A stretch of 19,900 nucleotides of DNA from Proteobacteria bacterium UBA7447 (GCA_002477475.1 DLPX01000078.1:1-19900); one strand, 5' to 3'; counted from the stretch's first letter, positions 1-8,536 are shown. Translations and numbers: made by a program. Notes: generated by a model from the letters alone, not told the origin.

Positions 1-1233
1 GCGTACACACAGTTCGCACGAAACCCGGAGCGCAGCGTACGCATCGGGAGCGATCATTGCGTCTTGGTCCCGGCCTATGGACCGCCTTTTGTGCATGACC
101 TTGACCAAGGCAGGCGTTACGCTACCCTGGCCGATTTCGAGAACTTTGTGCGTCTGGCTTATCTCAGTCCGTCACTTCATCACTCCGGTGGTACCGTCTG
201 TGAGCCAGTCGATATCCCGGTAAATAAACGACACCTCGATATGGTCTATAGCCACCTCAAGCTGTCGGATAAACCGTTCATGGGTTCCGTGACGGAACCG
301 AGCCGGGCGCAGGATACAGTAGATATGGCGAAAATCGTTTTCGGCGCCGAGTTCGTGGACCAAAACTGTGTGATCACCAGTTTGATTAACGCGAATTCGC
401 CGATGACCTTTGATGCCACAATGCTGGGCGCAGCGCGTGTTTATGCCGAAAACAACCAGGCAACTGTGATCTCGCCGTTCATTCTGGCCGGCGCGATGTC
501 GCCTGTCACCGTCGTGGGGACCTGCACCCAGATCCTGGCCGAGGCGATGGCCGGCATTTGCTTTACACAACTTGTAAGACCTGGGGCGCCAGTCATTTTC
601 GGGACTTTTTCAAGTGCCGTGTCGATGCAATCCGGAGCTCCAACTTTTGGAACACCCGAGCCCAGCATGGTGATTTTTATCTGTGCTGCTCTGGCCCGCC
701 GTCTGGGGGTACCCTTTCGCAGCGGGGGCGGCTTGTGCGCCTCCAAGTTGCCGGACGCGCAGGCTGCCTATGAGTCAGCCAATACCCTTCAAAGTGCAAT
801 GCTCGCCGGTGTCAACTTCATGCTGCATACCGCTGGGTGGCTGGAAGGCGGATTGGCCATGGGCTACGAGAAGTTCATTCTCGATGCTGATCAAGCCGGA
901 ATGATCGAGGTCTTTCTTTCCGGAGTTGATGATTCAGTGAACGGACAAGCCATGGAGGCACTTGCTGAAGTGGGTCCCGGGAACCATTTTCTCGGATGCG
1001 GCCACACACAGGCGAATTTTGAGACCGCGTTTTATCGGTCAACAACGGCCGACAGCAATAGTTTTGAGCAGTGGGAGTCCGAGGGTGCACTGGATGCGGC
1101 GCAGCGGGCCAACGCGACCTGGAAGCAGATGCTCTCCGACTATGAGCCTCCTGCTATTGACGAAGGCGTTGACGAGGGGCTGCGCGACTTCATCTCGGAG
1201 AAAAAGAACGCTGTTCCGGACTCAAACGTATAG
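1..1233 (+). CDS. MttB-family corrinoid methyltransferase (non-pyrrolysine type), 5'-truncated
   Basis: The reading frame is open from the first base (translation starts AYTQFARNPE), so the true start lies upstream. About 410 C-terminal residues are visible, of roughly 500 expected for the trimethylamine methyltransferase family (Pfam MTTB). Family members move a methyl group from a quaternary or tertiary amine to a corrinoid protein. The stretches VPAYGPPFVHDLDQG, TYPE-like GSVTEPSRAQD, ANSPMTFDATML and LAGAMSPVTVVGT fit the family barrel. The frame runs without an internal stop up to the terminal TAG at 1231-1233. This points to the non-pyrrolysine branch, which includes glycine-betaine methyltransferase MtgB, rather than true MttB. 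It converges on the alaX/dehydrogenase pair. Substrate is inferred only: betaine, carnitine or proline betaine are all possible. No corrinoid protein gene is visible in the window. Confidence 0.9.
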   Translation, partial: AYTQFARNPERSVRIGSDHCVLVPAYGPPFVHDLDQGRRYATLADFENFVRLAYLSPSLHHSGGTVCEPVDIPVNKRHLDMVYSHLKLSDKPFMGSVTEPSRAQDTVDMAKIVFGAEFVDQNCVITSLINANSPMTFDATMLGAARVYAENNQATVISPFILAGAMSPVTVVGTCTQILAEAMAGICFTQLVRPGAPVIFGTFSSAVSMQSGAPTFGTPEPSMVIFICAALARRLGVPFRSGGGLCASKLPDAQAAYESANTLQSAMLAGVNFMLHTAGWLEGGLAMGYEKFILDADQAGMIEVFLSGVDDSVNGQAMEALAEVGPGNHFLGCGHTQANFETAFYRSTTADSNSFEQWESEGALDAAQRANATWKQMLSDYEPPAIDEGVDEGLRDFISEKKNAVPDSNV

Positions 1234-1268
1234 TCCGACGCCTCCCCGCACGGCGCCGCTGGATGCCC

Positions 1269-1979
1269 TCAGGCGAACTCGACGATCACCCGGCGGTTCT
1301 GTTTACCCTTCTTTTCGATCTTGGAAACCCGCACCTCTCCAATTTCTCCTGAGCGGGAAACATGCGTGCCGCCACAAGGCTGAAGATCGATCTGCTCAAA
1401 TTCCACCAGACGTACTTCGCCGTGCCCCATCGGCGGGCTCACCGACATTGTGCGTACCAATTCGGGTTGGGACTGAAGTTCCTCATCGGTAATCCACCTG
1501 AAGTGTCTCGGTTGATCCTGCTGGATTAGCTTATTGAGCGCATCGGTGACCGCTTCTTTGTCGATCGGCTCTGGCAGATCAAAATCCAGACGTGCCCGGC
1601 CCTCACTCACCGAACCGCCGGTAACCGGAGCGTCAATCACAGCACAGAGCATATGCATGCAACTATGCATTCGCATAAAGCCGTAGCGCCTCTCCCAATC
1701 AATGCGGGCAGTCACTTCTGCTCCCACCTCAGGCAACGCTTCCTCCTCATCGAGCACGTGCAAATGGGCCCCGGTTTCACGTTGCGAAATGGTATTGACT
1801 ATTTTTTTTGTGCTCCCATTTGGCAGGACCAGCACGCCGGTATCCCCCGGTTGCCCACCTCCCTGGCAGTAGAAAACACTACGATCCAGTGTGACGCCAT
1901 GATCCACTATGCCGGTGACCGTTGACGTGCATTCTTTCAAGTAGGGATCTTCGTTATAAAGCTTTACGGTTGTGGTCAT
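1269..1979 (-). CDS. AlaX-type alanyl-tRNA editing protein (tRNA-Ala deacylase)
   Basis: A 236-residue free-standing homologue of the editing domain of alanyl-tRNA synthetase. Such proteins hydrolyse Ser- or Gly-mischarged tRNA-Ala in the cytoplasm. Visible signatures are an N-terminal FYCQGGGQPGDTG motif (36-48), the HxxxH zinc motif H105-S-C-M-H109, and the second zinc motif C202-GGT-H206. Length fits the mid-size AlaX class that keeps the Gly-rich N-terminal domain but lacks the catalytic synthetase part. The ATG at 1977-1979 follows the stop codon of the upstream dehydrogenase gene after one base (TGAGATG), so the two are almost certainly co-transcribed and probably translationally coupled. 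That partnership is unusual and is discussed in the findings. Family call is firm; substrate preference cannot be read from sequence alone. Confidence 0.9.
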   Translation of the reverse strand: MTTTVKLYNEDPYLKECTSTVTGIVDHGVTLDRSVFYCQGGGQPGDTGVLVLPNGSTKKIVNTISQRETGAHLHVLDEEEALPEVGAEVTARIDWERRYGFMRMHSCMHMLCAVIDAPVTGGSVSEGRARLDFDLPEPIDKEAVTDALNKLIQQDQPRHFRWITDEELQSQPELVRTMSVSPPMGHGEVRLVEFEQIDLQPCGGTHVSRSGEIGEVRVSKIEKKGKQNRRVIVEFA

Positions 1980-1980
1980 C

Positions 1981-4428
1981 TCAAACCTTTACCCTTTCTG
2001 AGCGCGGATCATACATAGGCGACAGGCTAGCTCTCGCGCTAACACGCTCTCCCGCCACTTCGATCTCCCAAACCCCTTCCGATACAAACGCACTGTCAAT
2101 GGCCTCATGATTTTCAACATAACCCAAGCCGACGCAGCCACCCAAGGTGTGCCCATACATTCCTGAAGTTGTTCTACCGACGCGCTTTCCCTCCCTCCAT
2201 ATAGGCTCCTCGTGGTAGAGCATTGCCAATGGGTCTTCCAGGACAAACTGCACCATTCGCCTGGTAAGAGGCTCGTCCACTGCCCGCAGCAGCGCTTCCC
2301 GGCCTATGAACCCCCCTGGCTTATCCAGGGTTACTGCAAACCCTAGGCCCGCCTGGAACGGATTATCCTCAGGTCCAATATCATGACCCCAGTGACGATA
2401 CGCCTTCTCAATTCTTAGGCTGTTGAGGGCGTGCAATCCGGCAGGTTGCACTCCAACCGCCTGGCCGACCTCCATCAGTCGATCGAATATTCCTAGAGTG
2501 AACTCCGTCGGGATATATAACTCCCATCCGAGCTCTCCTACATAGGAAATGCGTGTCGCCCGGACCAGGCCATACCCCATCTCGATCTCCCGGGACGTCG
2601 CGAAAGGAAAAGCAGCATTGGAAAGATCTGCTGGCGTCAGGGCCTGCAGTGCTTCCCGGGATTTGGGCCCCATCACACTCAACACGCTGTACCCGCTTGT
2701 CACATCGGTCGCGAAAACGTGCTCGTCAGGGCGCATACTGCTCCTCAGCAAATGTAGATCGCGCGTCTGCGACGCAGCAGAAGTGACCACGAGATACTCA
2801 TCCTCGCTCAATCGGGTCACTGTCAGATCCGCCTCGATACCGCCTTGCTCATTAAGCCATTGTGTGTAGACCACCCGGCCCGGTTCGACATCCATCCTGT
2901 TCGCACTTACCCGATCGAGCAGTTGGCGGGCATCCTGACCTTGAACAAGATACTTCCCAAAAGAACTCATATCAAAGACGCCAACGTTCTCGCGCACCGC
3001 CTGATGTTCCCGACCGGAGTGTTCGAACCAGTTTTGCCTACCGTAGCTGTACTCATACACTGGCTCAATCCCTTGCGGGGCAAACCAGTTCGCGCGCTCC
3101 CAGCCAGCGGTCTCACCAAAACAGGCGCCCAAGCCCCCTAGGCGTTGATGCAACGCTGAAGTGCGCACGCCTCGCGCTGTCTCCGGCTGACGGAAAGGCC
3201 AGTGCATGGCATACAACAGGCCGAGCGCTTCCACGGTTCGGTCGTGAAGATACTGCTGGTTGACCTGAAAAGGCATCATCCGCCGAGCATCTACATCCCA
3301 AAGATCCATCGGCGGATGTCCGTTGATTATCCATTCGGCCAGCACCTTGCCGGCGCCGCCTGCCGATTGAATACCGATCGAATTGAATCCAGCCGCCAGA
3401 AAGAAGTTCGGCACCTCTACCGAGGGGCCGAGCCAGTATCGGTTATCCGGGGTGAAGCTTTCAGGCCCGTTGAAAAAGATCTTGATTCCGGTCTCACCGA
3501 GCACCGGAATTCTGTCGATTGCACAACTCAGTTGCTCCTCGATATGCTCGACGTCTTCCGGCAAAGTCCCAAATTCGAATTCCTCTGGGATCCCTTCCAT
3601 GCCCCACGGCTTGGCCACAGGCTCGAACATCCCGACCATCATCTTGCCGGCATCTTCCTTGTAGTAGTTACAAACAGAGGGTTCCCGAACGACCGGCAGG
3701 TCTCTCGGAAGATCTGGAATGGGTTCGGTGACCACATAAAAATGTTCTGCGGCATGCAGGGGCACAGAAACTCCTGCCTTAAGGCCCAGCGCTCTCCCCC
3801 ACATCCCGGCGCAATTGACCACTGTCTCGCAAGCGACTCGGCCCCTATTGGTAACAACCGCGCTCACCCTGCCTCCCTCTTTCTCAAAGGACTCTACGGT
3901 GACACCCTCATAGATTCGCACACCTTTATCCCGCGCGCCGCGCGCCAACGCCTGCGTCGTATCGGTAGGGTTGGTCTGGCCATCCCGCGGCAGAAAAACT
4001 GCGCCCACGAGGTTCTCGGTGGACATGATCGGATAAAGATCGAGCGCTTCTTTAGGGCTAACGACTTCGACTTCAAGCCCAAAACAACTCGCCATGGAGG
4101 CGCCCCGTTTAAGCTCCTCAAACCGCTCGGCGTCTGTTGCGAGGCTGAGAGATCCATTCTGACGAAAGCCTGTCGCCTGCCCCGTCAGTTCCTCAAGTTC
4201 CGCGTAGAGATTGGTGGTGTACTGGGCCAACCTTGTCAGGTTTTGCGTGGCCCGCAACTGTCCCACCAGCCCCGCTGCGTGCCAGGTTGTGCCACTGGTC
4301 AATAACTTGCGCTCAAACAGCACAACGTCCTTGATCCCCAACTCCGCCAGGTGATAAGCGACGCTGCACCCTACGACACCACCACCGATAATGACGATCT
4401 GTGCCTGATCTGGAAAATCCACTGCCAT
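1981..4428 (-). CDS. Dimethylglycine/sarcosine dehydrogenase-like flavoprotein with C-terminal GcvT domains
   Basis: An 815-residue protein of the DMGDH/SarDH type. It oxidatively demethylates an N-methyl amino acid and hands the one-carbon unit to tetrahydrofolate. The N-terminal FAD fold has the dinucleotide motif G15-x-G17-xx-G20 (IIGGGVVGCSVAYHL). The motif TSGTTWHAAGL carries H50, matching the histidine that binds FAD covalently in mammalian DMGDH and SarDH. A DAO domain covers about 10-370, a linker domain about 375-430, and GcvT plus GcvT-C domains about 440-810, including GYSVLSVMGPKSREAL and YVGELGWELYIP. An in-frame ATG seven codons upstream (4449) is possible. The ATG at 4428 is preferred because GGAGG lies four bases before it and it gives the usual short lead-in. 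The gene heads an operon with alaX and is divergent from the Ada-like gene. Exact substrate (dimethylglycine, sarcosine or another) is not resolved. Confidence 0.88.
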   Translation of the reverse strand: MAVDFPDQAQIVIIGGGVVGCSVAYHLAELGIKDVVLFERKLLTSGTTWHAAGLVGQLRATQNLTRLAQYTTNLYAELEELTGQATGFRQNGSLSLATDAERFEELKRGASMASCFGLEVEVVSPKEALDLYPIMSTENLVGAVFLPRDGQTNPTDTTQALARGARDKGVRIYEGVTVESFEKEGGRVSAVVTNRGRVACETVVNCAGMWGRALGLKAGVSVPLHAAEHFYVVTEPIPDLPRDLPVVREPSVCNYYKEDAGKMMVGMFEPVAKPWGMEGIPEEFEFGTLPEDVEHIEEQLSCAIDRIPVLGETGIKIFFNGPESFTPDNRYWLGPSVEVPNFFLAAGFNSIGIQSAGGAGKVLAEWIINGHPPMDLWDVDARRMMPFQVNQQYLHDRTVEALGLLYAMHWPFRQPETARGVRTSALHQRLGGLGACFGETAGWERANWFAPQGIEPVYEYSYGRQNWFEHSGREHQAVRENVGVFDMSSFGKYLVQGQDARQLLDRVSANRMDVEPGRVVYTQWLNEQGGIEADLTVTRLSEDEYLVVTSAASQTRDLHLLRSSMRPDEHVFATDVTSGYSVLSVMGPKSREALQALTPADLSNAAFPFATSREIEMGYGLVRATRISYVGELGWELYIPTEFTLGIFDRLMEVGQAVGVQPAGLHALNSLRIEKAYRHWGHDIGPEDNPFQAGLGFAVTLDKPGGFIGREALLRAVDEPLTRRMVQFVLEDPLAMLYHEEPIWREGKRVGRTTSGMYGHTLGGCVGLGYVENHEAIDSAFVSEGVWEIEVAGERVSARASLSPMYDPRSERVKV

Positions 4429-4432
4429 ACTG

Positions 4433-4437
4433 CCTCC
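4433..4437 (-). promoter_or_regulatory. Shine-Dalgarno deciding the dehydrogenase start
   Basis: Reading leftward, GGAGG is followed by CAGT and then ATG at 4428-4426. The upstream in-frame ATG at 4449 has no comparable site, and this GGAGG would sit inside its coding region. The shorter 815-residue product is therefore preferred. Confidence 0.65.
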
Positions 4438-4568
4438 GATAGGCTTCAAAACAGGATTGCGATTAAAGCCGGGTTCTTACCCCTGCCAGCCGTCCGCATA
4501 GGGTTTCAATGCCCGCGAGTGTATCAAAGGAAATTGAAAGGGATCCTTTTCTTAGCGCAAGAATCGGG

Positions 4569-4597
4569 TTGCACTACCTCGGACGCAAAACTATTCT
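4569..4597 (+). promoter_or_regulatory. Possible promoter for the Ada-like gene
   Basis: TTGCAC (4569-4574), a 17-base spacer and TATTCT (4592-4597) resemble a sigma-70 promoter only partly. Transcription would begin next to the ATG at 4605, implying a nearly leaderless message, which matches the missing ribosome site. This is weak and inferential. Confidence 0.2.
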
Positions 4598-4604
4598 TCG
4601 CGGT

Positions 4605-5468
4605 ATGCAAAAAGCTGCTAAACCGCTGGAATCGGACTACGTGCGCGTTGCGAAGGCCTTGGAATTCCTACGGACAGATTGGCGCGAACAGCCCACTCTG
4701 AACGAAACCGCAGCTGCTGCGAAACTGAGTCCCCACCATTTCCAGAGACTCTTCAAAACCTGGGTGGGTATCAGTCCAAAGAAGTATCTGCAGTCCCTGA
4801 CGCTGACTGACGCCCAGCGACAACTGCGCAGCGGTGGGACCGTCCTTAATACCGCCCTGAATACCGGCTTGTCCGGGTCCGGGCGTCTACACGACCTGTT
4901 TGTTTCCCTTCAGAGCATGACGCCAGCAGAATACCGCGATCAAGGGATCGGGCTTACCATTGGTTTCGGGATTCACAACAGTCCCTTCGGCAGATGTCTG
5001 TTGGGCGTCACGGCGCGAGGAATCTGTTGGCTATCTTTTGATAAAGCCGAAACAGAACCCTCGAAAATCCTTCTCCCCCTCAAGGAGACCTGGCCCAGCG
5101 CCCGCCTAACTCCTGCTCAGAAAGAAACGGCTGGCCTTCTCAAGCGAATTTTTCCCGGCGAGGGCTCGCCGCCGCGTGGTCCACTGACGCTATTGGTCCA
5201 TGGAACAGACTTTCAGGTCCGAGTCTGGCGTGCACTCCTGGGGATCCCTCTGGGAGCGACGATGACCTATGGCGACTTGGCGGCTGATATTCAAAAACCG
5301 AAAGCCGTTCGCGCCGTCGGGACCGCCGTTGGCCAAAATGCGATCTCATTTCTCATCCCTTGTCACCGAATCATTCGCTCTGACGGCGGCATTGGCGGCT
5401 ACCGATGGGGCAGTCCGCGAAAAGAGGTCATGCTTGAATGGGAGAAGATTCGTCTGTTGGACATATGA
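4605..5468 (+). CDS. Ada-like fusion: AraC-type HTH plus O6-methylguanine-DNA methyltransferase
   Basis: A 287-residue protein if started at the ATG at 4605; an ATG at 4509 would give 319 residues. Residues about 13-113 form an AraC-type double helix-turn-helix (AAAAKLSPHHFQRLFKTWVG, ending SMTPAEYR). Residues about 195-285 form the DNA methyltransferase domain with the suicidal-cysteine motif IPCHRI (C253) followed by GGIGGYRWG. It should repair O6-methylguanine and may activate genes as Ada does. The N-terminal Ada domain with the four zinc/phosphotriester cysteines is absent, so classical Ada sensing by Cys methylation cannot work as in E. coli. The 4605 start is favoured because residues 1-32 of the longer form show no family resemblance. 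Neither start has a strong ribosome site. It is divergent from the flavoprotein operon. Confidence 0.88.
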   Translation: MQKAAKPLESDYVRVAKALEFLRTDWREQPTLNETAAAAKLSPHHFQRLFKTWVGISPKKYLQSLTLTDAQRQLRSGGTVLNTALNTGLSGSGRLHDLFVSLQSMTPAEYRDQGIGLTIGFGIHNSPFGRCLLGVTARGICWLSFDKAETEPSKILLPLKETWPSARLTPAQKETAGLLKRIFPGEGSPPRGPLTLLVHGTDFQVRVWRALLGIPLGATMTYGDLAADIQKPKAVRAVGTAVGQNAISFLIPCHRIIRSDGGIGGYRWGSPRKEVMLEWEKIRLLDI

Positions 5469-5497
5469 TGTGAAGTTCGTTACGAAAGGGTTCAGGT

Positions 5498-7354
5498 TTA
5501 GAAAATTATATTTAACATGACCATCATGATCACTAAAAATAAAACAGTCATGATGCCGCCCGCCCGCATAAAGTCTGCAACACGATAACCGCCCGGCCCC
5601 ATGATCAGCGCGTTCACCTGGTGTGTCGGGATCAGAAAAGAGTTAGACGTCGCGATCGCCACCGTCAACGCAAAGACCGCGGGATCGGCTCCTGCTCCGA
5701 TAGCAATATTGACCGCCAACGGCACCAGCAAGACCGTCGCCCCGACGTTGGACATCAGCAAGGTAAATATCGTCGCGAGTACGGCAATACTCGACTGCAG
5801 TACCCAAATCGGGACTTCTCCCAGCACAATCAGTGTCTGCTGGGCGACCCAGGCGGCCGTTCCCGTTGCCTCCATCGCGAGGCCAAGGGGGATCAGGCTG
5901 GCAAGCAGGAATACACTTTGCCAGCCAATCGATTGATAAGCCTCATCGACGCGGATGACGCCACTGATGATCATTCCGATCGCCCCAGTCATCAGCGCAA
6001 CCGACAACCTTAGCTCGGTAAAAAGAATGAGTCCAAGCGCAATCAAAAAAAAGATGATGGCGTGGGGAAGTTTTTCCGGACGGGTGTCCTCACGCGGAAA
6101 GTCCGTCACAACCGCAAAGTCCTTGTTCTTAGCGATCGGAGCCACATCCTGCCAGCGGGCGTGCAACACAAGCGTATCTCCCGCTTGAAGCACAAATTCG
6201 GGCAACTGCCGATCAATCACTTCGTCAATTCGGAATATGGCGAGCACTGTTGCGCCGTATCTTTGTCGTAAGGACACTTCCCGGATTGACTTGCCAATGA
6301 GGTTCGAATCAGGAGGCACAACAACCTCTACGATCCCCGCTGCGGTCGGACTGAGCAACTCCGAGAAGACATCCATCTCCCTCTTTAGTTCCAACGCGTT
6401 CTCAGTACAAAAATGTTGCACCGAATCCATCGGCCCCATGATGGCGAGATCCGTCCCCGGCCAAAGCTCAGTTTCTCCCGACGGCGCAACAGTGTATTTA
6501 TCGCCGGTTCGCGCCGCAACGATCCAACCGCCCCGCCCCGCACTATCGATATCAGAGAGCGTCCCACCAGCTAGCGGGCTGTCCTCTGTGACACGCGCCT
6601 CGAACACCTGCCCCGAGATCCCGTAAACCTCCGAAAAATATTGAAGGGTGCTACCCGATTCCTGGGGCTTGTCCTTAACTACCGGCAACACAAACCGACC
6701 GAGAAGGACGAAGTAAAAGATCCCGGTTAGCAGCATCACCACTCCAATAGGAGAAACGGAAAACAGTGAAAACGTCTCCATCGGAGTGACGGCGTCCGGC
6801 ATATTGCGGTTTGAGGTCTCGATCAGGTCGTTGAGCAGGATTAAAGGACTCGATCCGACCATTGTCATCGTCCCGCCCAAAATCGCGCAAAACCCCATCG
6901 GCATGAGCAGTCGAGAAATCGGCAGATTGCCCCGCCGCGCGATCCGGGTCACGACGGGGAGAAAAAGTGCCGCGGCGCCGATGTTCTGCATGAAACTGGA
7001 GATAACCCCCACGGTGGCAGAAATGACCGTAATAATCCGACTTTCCGTCCTGCCCCCATATTTCAGGATTTTTCCCGCTAACTGACTCATGATCCCCGTC
7101 TTATCGAGACCGGCACCGATGATCATTACAGCGATGATGGAAATAACGGCGTTACTGGAAAACCCATCGAATAAATTACCGATCGGGACCAGTCCAGAAT
7201 AACCGGGCAACATACTCGTAAGGCCGAGCAACACCATGATGCCCACCGCCGCTACATCGACGCGGACAATTTCGAAGGCGAACAGAAAAATCGTTAAAGC
7301 CAGTATCGCCATCACCGCAACCATCTCCGCGGTGAGTACAATAGTCTCTGTCAA
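5498..7354 (-). CDS. SLC13/DASS-type anion permease with two internal TrkA-C (RCK-C) domains
   Basis: A 618-residue inner-membrane protein of the divalent anion:sodium symporter group. The N-terminal half (about 8-225) and C-terminal half (about 430-618) are strongly hydrophobic and carry related hairpin motifs: MQNIGAAALFLPVV (122-135) and MSNVGATVLLVPLAV near 550. Near the end ATSNSFLIPTHQVNALIMG and GPGGY are typical of SLC13 permeases. Between the halves are two soluble RCK-C domains (about 245-320 and 335-415), each with an SPLAGGTL- or SNLIGKSI-type signature. These often bind nucleotides or ions and regulate transport. Substrate could be sulfate, a dicarboxylate or a related anion; sequence does not decide. 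The gene starts with TTG, supported by GGGAGG four bases upstream. It ends about 30 bases from the convergent Ada-like gene and is divergent from the acyltransferase. Confidence 0.87.
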   Translation of the reverse strand: MTETIVLTAEMVAVMAILALTIFLFAFEIVRVDVAAVGIMVLLGLTSMLPGYSGLVPIGNLFDGFSSNAVISIIAVMIIGAGLDKTGIMSQLAGKILKYGGRTESRIITVISATVGVISSFMQNIGAAALFLPVVTRIARRGNLPISRLLMPMGFCAILGGTMTMVGSSPLILLNDLIETSNRNMPDAVTPMETFSLFSVSPIGVVMLLTGIFYFVLLGRFVLPVVKDKPQESGSTLQYFSEVYGISGQVFEARVTEDSPLAGGTLSDIDSAGRGGWIVAARTGDKYTVAPSGETELWPGTDLAIMGPMDSVQHFCTENALELKREMDVFSELLSPTAAGIVEVVVPPDSNLIGKSIREVSLRQRYGATVLAIFRIDEVIDRQLPEFVLQAGDTLVLHARWQDVAPIAKNKDFAVVTDFPREDTRPEKLPHAIIFFLIALGLILFTELRLSVALMTGAIGMIISGVIRVDEAYQSIGWQSVFLLASLIPLGLAMEATGTAAWVAQQTLIVLGEVPIWVLQSSIAVLATIFTLLMSNVGATVLLVPLAVNIAIGAGADPAVFALTVAIATSNSFLIPTHQVNALIMGPGGYRVADFMRAGGIMTVLFLVIMMVMLNIIF

Positions 7355-7358
7355 AGAG

Positions 7359-7364
7359 CCTCCC
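7359..7364 (-). promoter_or_regulatory. Shine-Dalgarno supporting the permease TTG start
   Basis: GGGAGG read leftward, then CTCT, then TTG at 7354-7352. The next in-frame ATG is ten codons further in, inside the first hydrophobic segment, and lacks a ribosome site. The TTG start is therefore preferred. Confidence 0.6.
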
Positions 7365-7419
7365 GATACCGTTTTTTCTTGAGCCGCTGGCCGAATAGCA
7401 AGCAGATACTACTCGGTAC

Positions 7420-7428
7420 ACTATAGCA
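7420..7428 (-). promoter_or_regulatory. Candidate extended -10 promoter for the permease
   Basis: On the minus strand TGCTATAGT forms an extended -10 element with TATAGT differing from consensus at one base. The -35 region (AAAAGA, 7443-7448) is poor, as extended -10 promoters tolerate. Predicted transcription start is near 7413, giving a leader of about 60 bases. Confidence 0.35.
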
Positions 7429-7557
7429 TATGGTTCCATGTTTCTTTTGCAGGCGGTCATCCAAAATATTTATATCCGTCGCCTATGTCGCGTATCTTTC
7501 TCCTCACGAACCTCGATCTTTATGAACGCTTATCGGTGAGGCTCCGGGAGCCATTTT

Positions 7558-8472
7558 ATGCCGCGACCGGTTAGAAGTCCTTTCCATATCCGATACCTTG
7601 GGAGTTGGATCGCCCTTGGGCTGCTTCGGCTTTTGAGCTTGGTTCCTCTACAGATACTGTTCCATCTAGGCACGGGTCTTGGAGATCTCCTGAGGATCGT
7701 CCTGCCGTCACGTCGCCGGGTCGCTGAACGCAACTTGTCCCTTTGTTTTCCTGAGCTGTCAGAGAGAGAAGCGGCAACGCTCGCGAGGGAAAACATTCGC
7801 AACACGGCCCGGATGCTGCTCTACACAGGATTCGTCTGGTGGGCATCAGAAGAGAAACTCAAAAAACGGGTGAAGATCCGCAACGAAGCCGTTTTGCGTC
7901 AGTTTGAAGATGGGGGGAAGGGGTTCATCCTTCTGGCGCCCCATTTTCTTGCCCTGGAACTTGGGGGCGTCTTTATTTCTCTTAAATCGCCCGGGGTGAG
8001 CGTTTATCAGCGCACACGAAATTCTGTCTTCGATCGCAGTATGCTGCGAGCGCGTCAGCGATTTGGGAGCATATTGTACGAACGTAAAGACGATCTGCGG
8101 CCAATGTTTAAAGCGATACGTCGAGGAACCGGGTGTTATTACCTGCCTGATCAAGATCCTGGCCCGCGGCGTGCTGTTTTTGCACCGTTTTTTGAAGTTC
8201 CGACCGCTACCTGGCCCGCGCTAGGGAGGATAGCCAAACTCTGTGCCGTTCCCGTGTTGCCCTGCCCGACCTATATTCTCCCTGGCGGAGCTGGCTTTGA
8301 AATTGTGATCGAAAAACCGCTCCCGAACTTTCCCACGGGCACGCCCGAAGGAGATGCTCAAAGAATGAACTCAGCTATTGAGGACTGCATTCGCAGGGAT
8401 CCAAGTCAGTACTTCTGGGTCCACAAACGCTTCAAGACCCGTCCGCCCGGGGAGACCTCAATCTACGACTGA
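7558..8472 (+). CDS. Lipid A biosynthesis acyltransferase, LpxL/HtrB family
   Basis: A 304-residue protein, the usual size for the Kdo-dependent late acyltransferases that add a secondary acyl chain to lipid A at the inner membrane. An N-terminal hydrophobic stretch (about 14-37) should anchor it. The catalytic H129-x4-E134 motif sits in LLAPHFLALELGG. Downstream are the family-typical YYLPDQDPGPRRAVFAPFF and the C-terminal QYFWVHKRFKTRPPGE. The ATG is preceded by GGGAG with a 7-base spacer. The gene stands alone, divergent from the permease and convergent with the ion channel. It could act on lauroyl or another acyl donor; LpxL, LpxM and LpxP cannot be separated here. Confidence 0.9.
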   Translation: MPRPVRSPFHIRYLGSWIALGLLRLLSLVPLQILFHLGTGLGDLLRIVLPSRRRVAERNLSLCFPELSEREAATLARENIRNTARMLLYTGFVWWASEEKLKKRVKIRNEAVLRQFEDGGKGFILLAPHFLALELGGVFISLKSPGVSVYQRTRNSVFDRSMLRARQRFGSILYERKDDLRPMFKAIRRGTGCYYLPDQDPGPRRAVFAPFFEVPTATWPALGRIAKLCAVPVLPCPTYILPGGAGFEIVIEKPLPNFPTGTPEGDAQRMNSAIEDCIRRDPSQYFWVHKRFKTRPPGETSIYD

Positions 8473-8536
8473 CACTCCCCTTGGCCCCGCCCGCACGGCT
8501 TTAATTTCGGTCCGCCGCTCTAGGTCCGGATGTTGG

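Noticed and set aside
1231..1233. TAG at the end of the MttB-family gene as a pyrrolysine codon.
   Set aside because: Reading through runs into sequence antisense to alaX with no family resemblance, and the protein already ends in a natural C-terminus. The family position for pyrrolysine lies well upstream.
3202..4305. Long plus-strand open frame (367 codons) opposite the dehydrogenase gene.
   Set aside because: It lies wholly antisense to a gene with clear FAD and GcvT motifs, and its translation shows no recognisable domain or ribosome site.
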